Under the pieces are notes generated by a model, which had not been told where the DNA came from, did not search any database, and saw only the letters and a program-made list of their open reading frames with translations. A stretch of DNA of 64,000 nucleotides. It comes from Aquimarina brevivitae (lineage in GTDB: Bacteria; Bacteroidota; Bacteroidia; Flavobacteriales; Flavobacteriaceae). Shown in pieces: positions 1 to 9,690 of this stretch (position 1 is the first letter of the stretch; the number at the start of each line of letters is the position of its first letter). Where the stretch lies: NCBI RefSeq assembly GCF_004216895.1, contig NZ_SGXE01000005.1, positions 119,777 to 183,776 of the forward strand, read 5' to 3'. A program made the translations under genes and the position numbers.

Positions 1-2
1 CA

Positions 3-410
3 GACATCAATGGTAATTTTGTAGTCCGTAATCTAAGAGCTGACAATAGTAATGTAGAAGCTGATTACGTTTGGATGCATTTTGCACTAGAGTGTTATGA
101 GAATATTGGTGATGGCACAATACACATCTACGGTAACTTTAACAATTATACCTTAGATGACTCTACCAAATTGACCTACGACAAAAAGTCTGGCAAATAT
201 TTTTTAACTCGTCTTTTTAAACAAGGATTTTATAATTATAGATATGTACTTCAAAGGCCAGATGGGTCAATAGACCAAGGGTTTATCAGTGGTAATTTTG
301 ATGAAACAGAAAACGAGTACACCATTATAACGTACTATCGCGCCCCAGCGACACGCTACGACAGGGTAATCGGGATAGGAATCGCAAATTCGGCAAATAT
401 TACTAATTAA
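3..410 (+). CDS. Type IX secretion system plug protein, C-terminal part (DUF5103 family), cut by window start
   Basis: The frame is open from the first bases, so the gene begins before the window; 135 C-terminal residues are visible. The stretch HIYGNFNNYTLDD, the phrase QGFYNYRYVL and the ending RYDRVIGIGIANS are those of the DUF5103 family, named the type IX secretion plug domain, which closes the outer-membrane translocon channel. A Met codon at 75 lies inside the domain and is not the start. The next gene follows after 78 bp and could be co-transcribed. Family assignment is from recognition of the C-terminal pattern; the N-terminal part cannot be checked here. Confidence 0.8.
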   Translation, partial: DINGNFVVRNLRADNSNVEADYVWMHFALECYENIGDGTIHIYGNFNNYTLDDSTKLTYDKKSGKYFLTRLFKQGFYNYRYVLQRPDGSIDQGFISGNFDETENEYTIITYYRAPATRYDRVIGIGIANSANITN

Positions 411-488
411 AGATTAACCGCTTAAATACCATTTAACTTTATTATTTTTATCTTAAAACAACCCTAACCAAACAAGGAGCAATTAACA

Positions 489-1583
489 ATGAACGAAAAA
501 GGACGTTTTCTTAAGAAGTATAGAGGAAATGAGTGTTTAAACTGTGGAGTACCATTAGATTTACTCGATAAGTATTGTCATAATTGTGGTCAAGCGAATA
601 CTACAAAACGCCTTACTTTAAAAGATCTATTTAATGAATTTTTTGCCAGTATTTTTTCATACGATTCTCGACTTAGACACACTATAGTTGCTTTACTGTT
701 TAAGCCAGGTAAAATATCAAAAGATTATATCCAGGGACAGCGGGCCAAATATGCTAATCCTTTCAGATTTTATTTAAGTGTTTCGATTATATTTTTCATT
801 TTGTATGGCTTCTTTTTAGATTTTGAAGGGATGTCTAGCCGAGTTGGCTCAAGAAATAATGATAAGGTCGCTGAAGAAACACTTAAAAAAATTAAAGAAA
901 TTGACCCAGAACGATTAGAAAGAATTGAGTCCGAACGAAATATAAATATTGATTCCCTACTAACTCAAAACGATAGTATTCAGCAAGACGAACGCACCTT
1001 ATATACAGAAGCCGAACTCGATACGATGTCATCATTTTCTTCGTTTATCAATAGATTTACGATGTATCAAAATTTTCATGAAGATACTGGCATCAGATTG
1101 CCCGATGAAGCGTTAGATAGTCTAAATCATAAGAAAACTTGGTTTACCAAGTATCTTTATAAGCGAGGTGTTAAAGCAGAAAAACTATCCGACGATCCCA
1201 CAGATTTAGTTGAATTCATTTTCAACAAACTCCCGTTTATCATCTTCTTTTTCTTACCGCTCCTAGCTTTGGCTATTTGGTTGTTGTATATAAGAAGGTC
1301 TTTCACTTATATGGAGCACCTGGTATTTACATTCCATACTCAAACTATATTTTTTATTCTCTTTGGCATTGCCCTGTTGGTTGACGAAATATTACATATT
1401 GAAGCAGTTACGGGAATTACAGCACTCTTATTTTTGTTTTATCTTTATAAAGCATTGCGCAAATTTTATGGGCAAGGGCGATTTAAAACTATTGTTAAAT
1501 TTCTGATTCTAAACCTATTATTTTTTATATTAGCTGGTATCGGGGTTGTTGTTACACTAGTCAGCTCTATATTATTGTTTTAG
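489..1583 (+). CDS. DUF3667 membrane protein with N-terminal zinc ribbon
   Basis: The 364-residue protein starts with a zinc ribbon (Cys16, Cys19, Cys30, Cys33), followed by the typical DUF3667 phrase on Phe-Lys-Pro-Gly and YANPFRFYLSVS. There is one membrane helix near residues 97-112, a long charged loop (about 115-240), and a cluster of hydrophobic helices at 245-364. The function is unknown; the family is common in Bacteroidota. AGGAG at 475-479 sits 9 nt before the ATG, an unusually good Shine-Dalgarno for this window. apaG follows after 2 nt, so the two genes are likely translated together. Confidence 0.85.
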   Translation: MNEKGRFLKKYRGNECLNCGVPLDLLDKYCHNCGQANTTKRLTLKDLFNEFFASIFSYDSRLRHTIVALLFKPGKISKDYIQGQRAKYANPFRFYLSVSIIFFILYGFFLDFEGMSSRVGSRNNDKVAEETLKKIKEIDPERLERIESERNINIDSLLTQNDSIQQDERTLYTEAELDTMSSFSSFINRFTMYQNFHEDTGIRLPDEALDSLNHKKTWFTKYLYKRGVKAEKLSDDPTDLVEFIFNKLPFIIFFFLPLLALAIWLLYIRRSFTYMEHLVFTFHTQTIFFILFGIALLVDEILHIEAVTGITALLFLFYLYKALRKFYGQGRFKTIVKFLILNLLFFILAGIGVVVTLVSSILLF

Positions 1584-1585
1584 TC

Positions 1586-1972
1586 ATGGTTGAACAAATT
1601 ACAAAAGGCATTAAAATTTCGGTGGACACCACCTTTGAGGGTACGTTCTACAAAAATTATAGGGTGCATTTTGCATTTGGATATCGTGTAACTATTGAAA
1701 ACCAAAGTAAAGATGCGGTACAACTAACGTCTAGGTTTTGGGAAATACAAGATGCATTAAATGAGCTTGAAACAGTAGAAGGTGATGGTGTCATTGGTAA
1801 AAAACCCGTACTTAAGCCTGGAGAAACTCACACTTACAATAGTGGATGCCTCTTAACGTCTCCATTTGGTGCAATGAAAGGATATTATTATATGATCAAC
1901 TTTACTTCCACAAGGAAATTCAAAGTTCTCATCCCATCTTTTAAACTCAATGCTCCTTTTGCACTAAATTAA
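1586..1972 (+). CDS. apaG: ApaG domain protein
   Basis: The 128 residues cover the whole ApaG (DUF525) beta-sandwich. Recognisable phrases are YRVTIENQS, LTSRFWEIQDA, GDGVIGKKPVLKPGE and the SG-[CA]-x-L-x-[ST] element before GAMKGYY. ApaG is linked to Co2+/Mg2+ resistance in enterobacteria; its molecular role is not settled. It starts 2 nt after the DUF3667 stop, so it is probably the last gene of that transcript. Its 3' end overlaps the convergent gene on the minus strand by 9 nt. Confidence 0.93.
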   Translation: MVEQITKGIKISVDTTFEGTFYKNYRVHFAFGYRVTIENQSKDAVQLTSRFWEIQDALNELETVEGDGVIGKKPVLKPGETHTYNSGCLLTSPFGAMKGYYYMINFTSTRKFKVLIPSFKLNAPFALN

Positions 1973-2950
1973 GGTTTTAACACGGTTAAACCTTATCTTT
2001 TCACCCTTCTGCATTATATGAAAATAATGGCAATTGGAGTCATAAACAAAACTATATGGATTTGAAATATCAAATTGCGTTAAGTTGACAAAAATACCTT
2101 TGAAATCCAACCTACCATAATCATTATATCTGCACATAACATATTGATCAGGTTGATCCGTTTTTTGAAGTTCAAAATAAGCACCACTCCCAATTCCCTC
2201 TAAATAATGCCAATGTGTAGGAAAATTAAATGTGCTTGTTACTGAATTATTATCACGGTATCGATAAAAATAGTTCGTTAAATTCTCCCGCAATACAGAA
2301 CCTTCGTAAACTCTAAGCTGACCCTTATCTATCTCATAAATTGGAGAATCAATCGCGGCTTTTTCAACATTTCCTAGGGTGCTAGGCGTAAACTTTTTTA
2401 TCTTCCTTAGCCCTTTTACAATTTTTTGATGGTCAGTACTATTCAAAAGCGTTTCAGTTACCATCCTAGAGCAATTACTACCTGACAAGCCAAAAGCCTT
2501 GTAAGGAATACTTCCTTGTTGCTGTAGGTCATTCAAATACTTTTTAGCAGATTCATAGTCTATACAATTACAAACCGAAGCTAGCATCCTGCCAGTTCCG
2601 TGAGTTTTATCCGGGTTCTGTTGTAACCATACCAATAATTCTTCTGTATTCACTAAATCACCTGTTCTATCTATTTCGGCCTTAATAGGAATTTGCAATT
2701 CGGCATCTGTCAATTCACTCCTTAGCCTGCCGTATCCGTAGGGAGTTATATACCTTCCAAAATCGTAATACTCCGCTTTACCCGTTTTATTGGCAATCAA
2801 TACTAATGCTGCGTGGCCTGCTTTTACATAGTCTTTAGTTCCAATACCCAGATAAGGGAGTATTTTTAATGATTTCTCTGTAGAATGACGTACAAAGGTA
2901 TCCGGAAAAGCCAAGGGTATTATCTTTCCTGTATAGTTCATAGCATCCAT
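1964..2950 (-). CDS. DUF6695-like hypothetical protein
   Basis: 328 residues with no signal peptide or membrane segment. The stretch GYGRLRSELTDAELQIPIKAE, a central block NPDKTHGTGRMLASVCN and SGSNCSRMVT with conserved Cys look like the flavobacterial DUF6695 family, whose layout (His, Cys and Asn in separate blocks) recalls papain-like NlpC/P60 or LRAT-type folds. That fold is my inference only. The gene lies 8 nt downstream of the NRDE gene on the same strand, so they form a likely two-gene unit. Function unknown. Confidence 0.6.
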   Translation of the reverse strand: MDAMNYTGKIIPLAFPDTFVRHSTEKSLKILPYLGIGTKDYVKAGHAALVLIANKTGKAEYYDFGRYITPYGYGRLRSELTDAELQIPIKAEIDRTGDLVNTEELLVWLQQNPDKTHGTGRMLASVCNCIDYESAKKYLNDLQQQGSIPYKAFGLSGSNCSRMVTETLLNSTDHQKIVKGLRKIKKFTPSTLGNVEKAAIDSPIYEIDKGQLRVYEGSVLRENLTNYFYRYRDNNSVTSTFNFPTHWHYLEGIGSGAYFELQKTDQPDQYVMCRYNDYGRLDFKGIFVNLTQFDISNPYSFVYDSNCHYFHIMQKGEKIRFNRVKTLI

Positions 2951-2958
2951 ATCATCAT

Positions 2959-3678
2959 TTATGAAACAACAGAAGTAAATAAGCTCGTAGAACTCGTATT
3001 TGTTTGTAAATCTTCATAATTCATTGACACTTGCTCTCCAGATTTTTTAATTTGAGTTATACTTGTGGTCGCTACAAACCCTCTATTCATGATCAGATCA
3101 ATGTGCTTATCCCCTACTCCAGCAGTTTTATGAAATTGCAAAAGCGAAGTATTAGAGACTTGATTCTTATTTAAAAACTGTTCAAACCAGGTTTTTCTTT
3201 GAGCTTTCATCTGTTGGTCATACAAACTTGATGAAGACCAGATATGAGTTGTCGATGCATCTAGTTTTTTAAAATGAGCTTTACTCCCATCCCATACCAG
3301 TTCATAGAAAGAAAGTGCACTCTTCCAACTTACTGCAATAATAGTAAATGGTTCAATGCCCGTAAAATCATAAGATTGTAGACCTAAATGTAAATCTGGC
3401 TTCTTTAAAAGATCTTTTACTACAATACCTCTACTTTTTTTGTAGCCAGGCTTTCTCCTATGATTTACAAAACCTCCGTTAAGTAAACAAATTAAAGAAT
3501 CGTGCTCACTTATACCAATCCATGTCCCTCCTGCAAGAGCGTCTTTGGGATAAAGCATTTTCACTCCATCTTCGTCATAAATCCGAGGAGGAATAGTTTG
3601 TCTAACAGGAGCTTCATCCCTATTAGATGTTAAAATAAAATCCTGATGATTCGTTGGTATTAACGTAACTGTACACAT
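2959..3678 (-). CDS. NRDE (TANGO2-like) family protein, putative N-terminal nucleophile hydrolase
   Basis: The protein begins MCTVTLIP and carries the diagnostic NRDE motif (residues 21-24 from this start), then AGGTWIGIS and LLNGGF. These are the landmarks of the NRDE/TANGO2 family, related to Ntn amidohydrolases in which Cys2 becomes the nucleophile. I chose the ATG at 3678 because it places Cys at position 2. A Met codon 18 nt upstream is also in frame, but would add six residues and bury the cysteine. Substrate unknown. The gene is divergent from pruA and heads the pair with the DUF6695-like gene. Confidence 0.85.
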   Translation of the reverse strand: MCTVTLIPTNHQDFILTSNRDEAPVRQTIPPRIYDEDGVKMLYPKDALAGGTWIGISEHDSLICLLNGGFVNHRRKPGYKKSRGIVVKDLLKKPDLHLGLQSYDFTGIEPFTIIAVSWKSALSFYELVWDGSKAHFKKLDASTTHIWSSSSLYDQQMKAQRKTWFEQFLNKNQVSNTSLLQFHKTAGVGDKHIDLIMNRGFVATTSITQIKKSGEQVSMNYEDLQTNTSSTSLFTSVVS

Positions 3679-3750
3679 CGCATATCGGTCGTTCAAAAGG
3701 GATGGAACTTACAAAAAAATATTCACTTTAAATCGAATTGTTAATCCCTA

Positions 3751-3779
3751 TTGGTTCCCTTATTAATTTTCTATATTTG
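3751..3779 (+). promoter_or_regulatory. Bacteroidota-type promoter of pruA
   Basis: TTG at 3751-3753 and TATATTTG at 3772-3779 are 18 bp apart, which fits the TTG / TAnnTTTG promoter of the Bacteroidota primary sigma factor. Predicted 5' leader is about 50 nt. Confidence 0.7.
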
Positions 3780-3836
3780 TTCACCTGCAAAGGTTTACAT
3801 ACATAACATATTAATTTTTAAAATTTTAAACAGATT

Positions 3837-5465
3837 ATGGGAAAAGGTTTTTTTCAAGTTCCTACAGCAATTAACGAACCTGTAAAAACATATGCGCCAG
3901 GTACTCCTGAACGCGAAGAGGTGTTAGCAGCTTATAAAGAACTTTATAATTCTACAGTAGACATCCCTCTATATATTAATGGTGAAGAAATTAAGACCGG
4001 TGATACCGCTACGATGTCACCACCACACGAACACCAACATATTCTAGGAACATACCATAAAGCAGAACAAAAACATGTGCAACAAGCAATTGATACAGCG
4101 CTAGAAGCCCGAAAAAAATGGGCAAACTTATCCTGGGAGCATAGAGCAGCAGTATTTTTGAAAGCTGCGGAGCTTATTGCCGGGCCATACCGATCAAAAA
4201 TCAATGCTGCTACGATGCTAGCGCAATCTAAAAATATCTATCAAGCAGAAATTGACTCTGCATGTGAATTAGTAGATTTCTTACGTTTCAATGTAGAGTA
4301 TATGGCACAGATCTACGAAGACCAACCTTATTCTACTTCTGATGCTTGGAATCGTGTAGAGTACAGACCATTGGAAGGATTCGTATATGCTATTACTCCT
4401 TTTAATTTTACTGCCATTGCAGGAAATTTACCTGCCAGCGCAGCATTAATGGGTAACGTAGCTGTTTGGAAACCTAGTGATAGCCAAATTTATTCGGCTA
4501 AAGTAATCGTAGATGTTTTTAAAGAAGCAGGTGTACCTGATGGAGTAATAAATGTAGTCTACGGAGATCCTGTAATGATTACGGACACCATTTTGGCAAG
4601 TCCTGATTTTGCCGGAATACATTTTACAGGAAGCACAAACGTTTTCAAAGACATTTGGGCAAAAATTGGTGCTAATATCCATACCTATAAGACCTACCCA
4701 AGAATTGTGGGAGAGACCGGTGGAAAAGATTTTATCATTGCACATCCTACCTCTAACCCTAAACAAGTAGCTACGGCCATATCAAGAGGTGCTTTTGAGT
4801 TCCAGGGACAAAAATGTAGTGCTGCATCTAGAGCTTACATCCCTAAAAGTCTTTGGAAAGAAATCGAAAAGTTTGTGAAAGAAGATTTAAAATCCTTCAA
4901 AATGGGTTCTCCAGAGGATATGAGTAATTTTATTACGGCAGTCATCCACGAAGGATCTTTTGATAAATTAGCCAAATATATTGATCAGGCAAAAGCAGAT
5001 AAGGATGCAGAAATTGTAGCAGGTGGAGGCTATGATAAATCTAAAGGGTATTTTATAGAACCAACTGTTATCCTTACAGACAACCCAAAATACACTACTA
5101 TGTGTACTGAACTTTTTGGTCCGGTAATTACAATTTACCTTTATGATGACGCAAAGTGGAAAGAAACACTGGAGTTGGTTGACACTACTAGCGAGTATGG
5201 ATTAACAGGGGCTGTTTTTTCTGGTGATCGCTATGCCGCAGAAGAAGCGACTCAAGCTTTGCAAAATAGTGCGGGTAACTTCTATATCAATGATAAACCT
5301 ACCGGTGCAGTTGTAGGTCAGCAACCTTTTGGAGGGGCTAGAGCATCCGGTACTAATGATAAAGCAGGGTCCTATTTAAACCTTTTAAGATGGGTATCAC
5401 CAAGATTAATCAAAGAAACCTTTGTTTCCCCGGTTGACTACCGCTACCCTTTTTTAGGAGAGTAG
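3837..5465 (+). CDS. pruA: L-glutamate gamma-semialdehyde (1-pyrroline-5-carboxylate) dehydrogenase
   Basis: The enzyme oxidises glutamate semialdehyde, formed from proline, to glutamate with NAD+. The 542-residue length fits the single-domain PruA family. The catalytic nucleophile is Cys327 in GQKCSAASR and the general base is Glu293 in VGETGGKD. The Rossmann part shows AITPFNFTA, AVWKPSD and FTGSTNVF; the C-terminal PFGGARASGTNDK is specific for this subfamily. It has its own promoter and a strong terminator, so it is monocistronic. It links functionally to the glutamate dehydrogenase at 57.9-59.2 kb. Confidence 0.97.
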   Translation: MGKGFFQVPTAINEPVKTYAPGTPEREEVLAAYKELYNSTVDIPLYINGEEIKTGDTATMSPPHEHQHILGTYHKAEQKHVQQAIDTALEARKKWANLSWEHRAAVFLKAAELIAGPYRSKINAATMLAQSKNIYQAEIDSACELVDFLRFNVEYMAQIYEDQPYSTSDAWNRVEYRPLEGFVYAITPFNFTAIAGNLPASAALMGNVAVWKPSDSQIYSAKVIVDVFKEAGVPDGVINVVYGDPVMITDTILASPDFAGIHFTGSTNVFKDIWAKIGANIHTYKTYPRIVGETGGKDFIIAHPTSNPKQVATAISRGAFEFQGQKCSAASRAYIPKSLWKEIEKFVKEDLKSFKMGSPEDMSNFITAVIHEGSFDKLAKYIDQAKADKDAEIVAGGGYDKSKGYFIEPTVILTDNPKYTTMCTELFGPVITIYLYDDAKWKETLELVDTTSEYGLTGAVFSGDRYAAEEATQALQNSAGNFYINDKPTGAVVGQQPFGGARASGTNDKAGSYLNLLRWVSPRLIKETFVSPVDYRYPFLGE

Positions 5466-5483
5466 ATCTAAAACAATCCAAGT

Positions 5484-5513
5484 AAAAAAGCCCTTTTTAA
5501 AAGGGCTTTTTTT
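5484..5513 (+). terminator. Rho-independent terminator after pruA
   Basis: AAAAGCCC...GGGCTTTT forms a stem around a short AT-rich loop and ends in seven Ts, 20 bp after the pruA stop. Confidence 0.9.
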
Positions 5514-5519
5514 ATGCTT

Positions 5520-5993
5520 CAATACTACTAGTGCTTTAATTTCATCAATACCAATTCAATGTTCATTGGCTAACTTCACTCTAAAAATTATCATTAAGAT
5601 ATTATAAAAATCAAATAATCAATTGATAACGTTTAAGAACAGTAAACCTTCCAAAAATATATACATCCTTTTATACGACTCAGCGGTCTACTATCTTTAT
5701 CAACACAAAGTCTCTTAAAATGACTATATTTGATAAAGTGAGAAAAAAATTACCTTCTAATTTATTTACTGATAGTTAATGGTAGATATTCTGCAATGCT
5801 ATGGAGATGAAGTTTATTTAGCACATTAAGGATTAGAGTTTTTTATTTTTTAAATAATCTCAGCTAAAATATAAGCGAACCTCATAGCTAAGAATAAATT
5901 AAGCCGGATTGTTTAAAACTGTACTGGATAAGCTGTTTTACCCATCTTGTAGTAAAAAAGGGAGATAATTTTCGTGTAAATCCTAATTGGTTA
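5520..5993. other. AT-rich intergenic region before the TPR histidine kinase
   Basis: About 470 bp with no credible gene. The only recognisable element is TATATTTG at 5725-5732, a -7 box match that would leave a leader of about 250 nt before 5994; no TTG sits at a suitable distance upstream of it. I see no clear hairpin or repeat otherwise. Confidence 0.5.
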
Positions 5994-8849
5994 ATGAAAA
6001 ACATAATTACATATCTTGTAATTTATTTTTGTAATTGTCTGCTTAGCTATGGTCAGGTCAATATTGATTCCCTAAAACGTATTTGGTACAATCCATCCCG
6101 TCAAGACACAATTCGCCTTAATGCTATAGACTACATGATCAAAGAGAGCTATCTCTATTCTCAACCCGATAGTGCTTTTTATTTTGCCCAACAACAATAT
6201 GATTTTGCAAAAAGTAAAGGTCTCTTGGGTCAAATGGCAGAAGCTAGTAATACTCAAGGCATATCTTTGATGTATCAAGGTAAATATGATTTAGCCAACG
6301 AATACTATTTACGATCCTTACAACTTCATGAGAAAATAGAAAACCAAACAGGGATAGCGAACACACTTAATGGAATTGGAAATAATTTTAAAGACCAGGG
6401 AGACTTTGACAAAGCATTAAGGTATTACAATAAAAGTCTATCCATAAGAGAACAACTTAATGATAAAAAAGGAATTTCTGCTTCATTAAATAACATAGGC
6501 GTTATCTATTATAAACGTGGTGAATATGATAAGGCACTAGATTACCATAACCGTAGTTTGGCACTTAAAAAAGAAGTTGGTAATAAAAAAGGAATGGCCT
6601 ATAGCTTTATCAATATGGGCGTTAATTATTTTGAGCAAGGTAATTATGTTAATGCTATTGACTATTACAGACGCGGTCTCTCTTTGGTTGAAGAAATAGG
6701 AGATTATAGAGCAATGTCCAGTACATTGAATAATATCGCTCTTATTTATGTAAATCAGGGAGATTATAAAAATGCTCTTGAGTACCACAAACAAAGCTTA
6801 ATCATCAAGGAAAAAATGGGGGATAAAAAAGGTATTATCGCCTCATTGAATAATATTGGACTTCTTTACAAGGAGCTGAATAATTATAAAAAAGCTTTTG
6901 ATTATCTGTTTCGGAGTTTAACATTAAGTAAAGAAATTGGAGAAAAGGAAGGAACTGCAACCGCACTAAACAATATCGGAAATGTCTATCATGATCAAGC
7001 TGATTATGAAAAGGCTAAAGAGTATTATGAGCAGAGTCTTGCGCAAATGAAAGAGATTGGTGAAAAAGGAAAAATAACTAAGATTTTAAAAGATATTGGC
7101 GAAAATTACAATAGTCTTGGTGATTACAGTAAAGCCATAATGTATAGCGAACGAGCACTTAACCAAGCACAACAAATAACTAATATTGTAGAAACTAAGG
7201 AAGCTGCCTATGCTTTATATCAAAGTTATAGAGCTATCGGAAGACCTGAAAAAGCACTGAAAATGTTAGAGCTTTACCAGGCTAATAAAGACAGTATTGA
7301 CAGCGATAAAAATCAACGAGAAGTCATTAGACAAGAGTACAAGTCTGCATATGAAAAAAAAGCATTAGCGGATAGCCTTGCTTTTGAAAAAGAAAAATTG
7401 ATCAAAGACACCTCCATTCAAATACGTGATGCGCAGTTAGAGAAGTCTAAAATTTTACAGATAGCGCTATATGGCCTATTAGCGTTAACATTAATTTTCC
7501 TTGGATTTGTATATAACCGTTATCGAGTAACACAACAGCAAAAACAAATCATTGCCCAACAAAATGAAGATATCATTACAGCAATGGAAGAATTGAAGCA
7601 AAGTAAGACGCAATACAAAGCGCTTTTTGCTTCATTACCCGATGCTCTTTTGGTAATAGATGATGACGACAAAGGATTAATTAAAGATTGCAATGAGGTA
7701 GCCGTGCACTTATTGGATAAAAAATCAAAAAAAGAACTTTTAGGACAATCCTACTTTGGTTATACCACCAAAAGTGAAAATGACACTAAGAACCCGTTTA
7801 AAATTAAAAATAGGAATAAAAAAGAAGAACCGACCATACTCACTTCATCTTTTGAAACCCAAATCCTTTTAAACCATAGAACGTTGCCTGTTTTGGTTTC
7901 TATGTGTACTATGAAGATACAAGGACAGCGTCAAATATTTGCCCTGCTTAGAGATATATCCGAGATAAAAACGTACCAGCAAGAGCTGGAAACCTCTAAA
8001 ACAGATTTAGAAAACACATTGGCAAAACTTCAAGATACCCTAAATGAATTAAAGCAAAGCAAAGCGCAATTGGATGAAGCAAATAAATCGCTTGAAGAAA
8101 AAGTTATAGCGCGCACTAGAGAATTGGAAATCGCAAATAAAAAGCTAATTGAACTCGATAAGTCTAAATCTCAATTTTTGAAAATCATTAGCCACGAAAT
8201 ACGAACACCGCTAAATGGTATTATCGGAAGTTTAAGCCTCCTAAAGGATTCTCTATTGTCAGAAGAGGCTGCATCCTTACTTGATATACTGGATCAATCC
8301 ACGAGGCGATTGGATGATTTTTCCAAGAAAGCGCTCGACATAAGCCTCATCAATGTGTATCAAAAGGATATATTAAACTTTGAACAAGTAAAAGTAAAAG
8401 AGCTTATTAATGAGGTAGTACGTAAAATTGACTTTGAAAAAAATGAAAAACAAGTCGATTTTAAAACACACTTTGACACCACTGTTGAGGCCATAACTGT
8501 AGATTCTAAATATATAAGCAAATCGCTTTATCACATTCTTCATAATGCCATAAAGTTTTCACCCGAAAAGGGCACGATAGCAGTCCTGGTAGAAAACGAT
8601 ACATCTTATTTAATGATTAAAATAAAGGACGAAGGAGTGGGCTTTGCCAAAGACTTTACCATCAATGACAATGTAACCTTTAATAATAAAAACCACATTG
8701 ACGATGATCCAGGGCTAGGACTATATTTGGCAAATCAAATCATAAACATACACGATGGCATAATGGAGAATGGAAATAACAATAAAAAAGGAGCCTTTGT
8801 AAAAATTTCTCTCCCGCTTCAATATAAAGAATCCGACTTTACATCATAA
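5994..8849 (+). CDS. TPR-PAS sensor histidine kinase
   Basis: 951 residues. An N-terminal signal sequence ends near SYGQ (residue 21). Eight consecutive 40-residue TPR units follow, about residues 80-400, built on an SLNNIGxxYxxxGDYxKALxYY pattern. One membrane helix lies near residues 495-510. A PAS domain (about 540-650) and a coiled coil lead to the dimerisation domain with phospho-acceptor His734 (SHEIRTPLNG) and a HATPase with HNAIKFSP, DEGVGF and DPGLGLYL. No receiver domain or DNA-binding output is attached, and no response regulator lies next to it, so its partner is elsewhere. The periplasmic TPR array is the probable sensing or protein-binding part. Confidence 0.92.
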   Translation: MKNIITYLVIYFCNCLLSYGQVNIDSLKRIWYNPSRQDTIRLNAIDYMIKESYLYSQPDSAFYFAQQQYDFAKSKGLLGQMAEASNTQGISLMYQGKYDLANEYYLRSLQLHEKIENQTGIANTLNGIGNNFKDQGDFDKALRYYNKSLSIREQLNDKKGISASLNNIGVIYYKRGEYDKALDYHNRSLALKKEVGNKKGMAYSFINMGVNYFEQGNYVNAIDYYRRGLSLVEEIGDYRAMSSTLNNIALIYVNQGDYKNALEYHKQSLIIKEKMGDKKGIIASLNNIGLLYKELNNYKKAFDYLFRSLTLSKEIGEKEGTATALNNIGNVYHDQADYEKAKEYYEQSLAQMKEIGEKGKITKILKDIGENYNSLGDYSKAIMYSERALNQAQQITNIVETKEAAYALYQSYRAIGRPEKALKMLELYQANKDSIDSDKNQREVIRQEYKSAYEKKALADSLAFEKEKLIKDTSIQIRDAQLEKSKILQIALYGLLALTLIFLGFVYNRYRVTQQQKQIIAQQNEDIITAMEELKQSKTQYKALFASLPDALLVIDDDDKGLIKDCNEVAVHLLDKKSKKELLGQSYFGYTTKSENDTKNPFKIKNRNKKEEPTILTSSFETQILLNHRTLPVLVSMCTMKIQGQRQIFALLRDISEIKTYQQELETSKTDLENTLAKLQDTLNELKQSKAQLDEANKSLEEKVIARTRELEIANKKLIELDKSKSQFLKIISHEIRTPLNGIIGSLSLLKDSLLSEEAASLLDILDQSTRRLDDFSKKALDISLINVYQKDILNFEQVKVKELINEVVRKIDFEKNEKQVDFKTHFDTTVEAITVDSKYISKSLYHILHNAIKFSPEKGTIAVLVENDTSYLMIKIKDEGVGFAKDFTINDNVTFNNKNHIDDDPGLGLYLANQIINIHDGIMENGNNNKKGAFVKISLPLQYKESDFTS

Positions 8850-8931
8850 ATGTTTTAATAACATGCTCGAACAACTCTCGTAATACAAAAACCCAATAGA
8901 CGTCGACTTAATTTTCAAATAAAGATGTTGC

Positions 8932-9564
8932 CTATAATTTATACTTCAGCGGTAAGTGGACAACCTTTTTAGTTTCAAAAAATTCTTCCTCAAAATAATC
9001 AGACAATTCATACTGAGTTGCTTTTGGAAACAATGCTAATTCCTCAGTTAAATCTCCGCCTTTTAAATACAAAATTCCATTGGACAAGTTATGAGTTGAC
9101 TTTTTAGTCACATTTTTCTTAACCCATTTCACAAAATCCGGCATATTCGTCACGGCACGACTTACGATAAAATCAAATCGATCCTCAAAGGTACCTGCTC
9201 TACGTTGTTCAGCCTTTACGTTTTGAAGTTCCAAAGCAGCAACTACTTCGTTAACTACTTTAATTTTCTTTTGAATAACATCGATCAGGTAAAAATCCGT
9301 TTCAGGAAATAAAATGGCCAAGGGTACACCAGGAAAACCACCTCCTGTCCCTACATCCAACACTTTACTCCCCGGAGTAAACCCCTGAACCTTGGCTATG
9401 CCCAGAGAATGCAAAATATGGCGCTCATATAAAGAATCAATATCCTTGCGAGAAACCACATTAATTTTAGCATTCCAATCTCGGTATAAAGTACCCAACT
9501 GAGAGAACTGGGATAGTTGAAGTTCCGTAAGGTCCGGGAAGTATTTTTCAATCAATTTCATCAA
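8932..9564 (-). CDS. rsmG: 16S rRNA (guanine-N7) methyltransferase RsmG (GidB)
   Basis: Transfers methyl from SAM to N7 of G527 in 16S rRNA. At 210 residues it has the family length. It shows the N-terminal LYRDWNAKINVVSRKD, the SAM motif VLDVGTGGGFPGVPLA, the acidic ribose contact DVIQKKI, and FDFIVSRAV. Two Met codons open the reading frame (9564 and 9561); either could start. A -7 box 15 bp upstream on the same strand supports a short leader. The gene is divergent from the desaturase gene. Confidence 0.96.
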   Translation of the reverse strand: MMKLIEKYFPDLTELQLSQFSQLGTLYRDWNAKINVVSRKDIDSLYERHILHSLGIAKVQGFTPGSKVLDVGTGGGFPGVPLAILFPETDFYLIDVIQKKIKVVNEVVAALELQNVKAEQRRAGTFEDRFDFIVSRAVTNMPDFVKWVKKNVTKKSTHNLSNGILYLKGGDLTEELALFPKATQYELSDYFEEEFFETKKVVHLPLKYKL

Positions 9565-9578
9565 TTATGATTTTGCTG

Positions 9579-9586
9579 CAAAAATA
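9579..9586 (-). promoter_or_regulatory. -7 box of rsmG promoter
   Basis: On the minus strand this reads TATTTTTG, a TAnnTTTG match, 15 bp before the rsmG start. No TTG at the usual distance was found, so only the -7 element is claimed. Confidence 0.5.
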
Positions 9587-9663
9587 AAGGTTATAATTTG
9601 ACACCGTTTAAGAAGGTAAAAAAAATTTAAATGCCTAACTTTACCCAATATAAGTATGATCTA

Positions 9664-9671
9664 TACGTTTG
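9664..9671 (+). promoter_or_regulatory. -7 box of desaturase promoter
   Basis: TACGTTTG matches TAnnTTTG and lies 19 bp before the desaturase ATG. The upstream TTG is not evident. Confidence 0.5.
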
Positions 9672-9690
9672 ATCATAAACGCTTACTATT

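Noticed and set aside
3944..4766. Antisense frames inside pruA
   Set aside because: They lie opposite a clearly conserved enzyme and their products are rich in Cys, Ser and Ile without any domain; shadows of the pruA codons.
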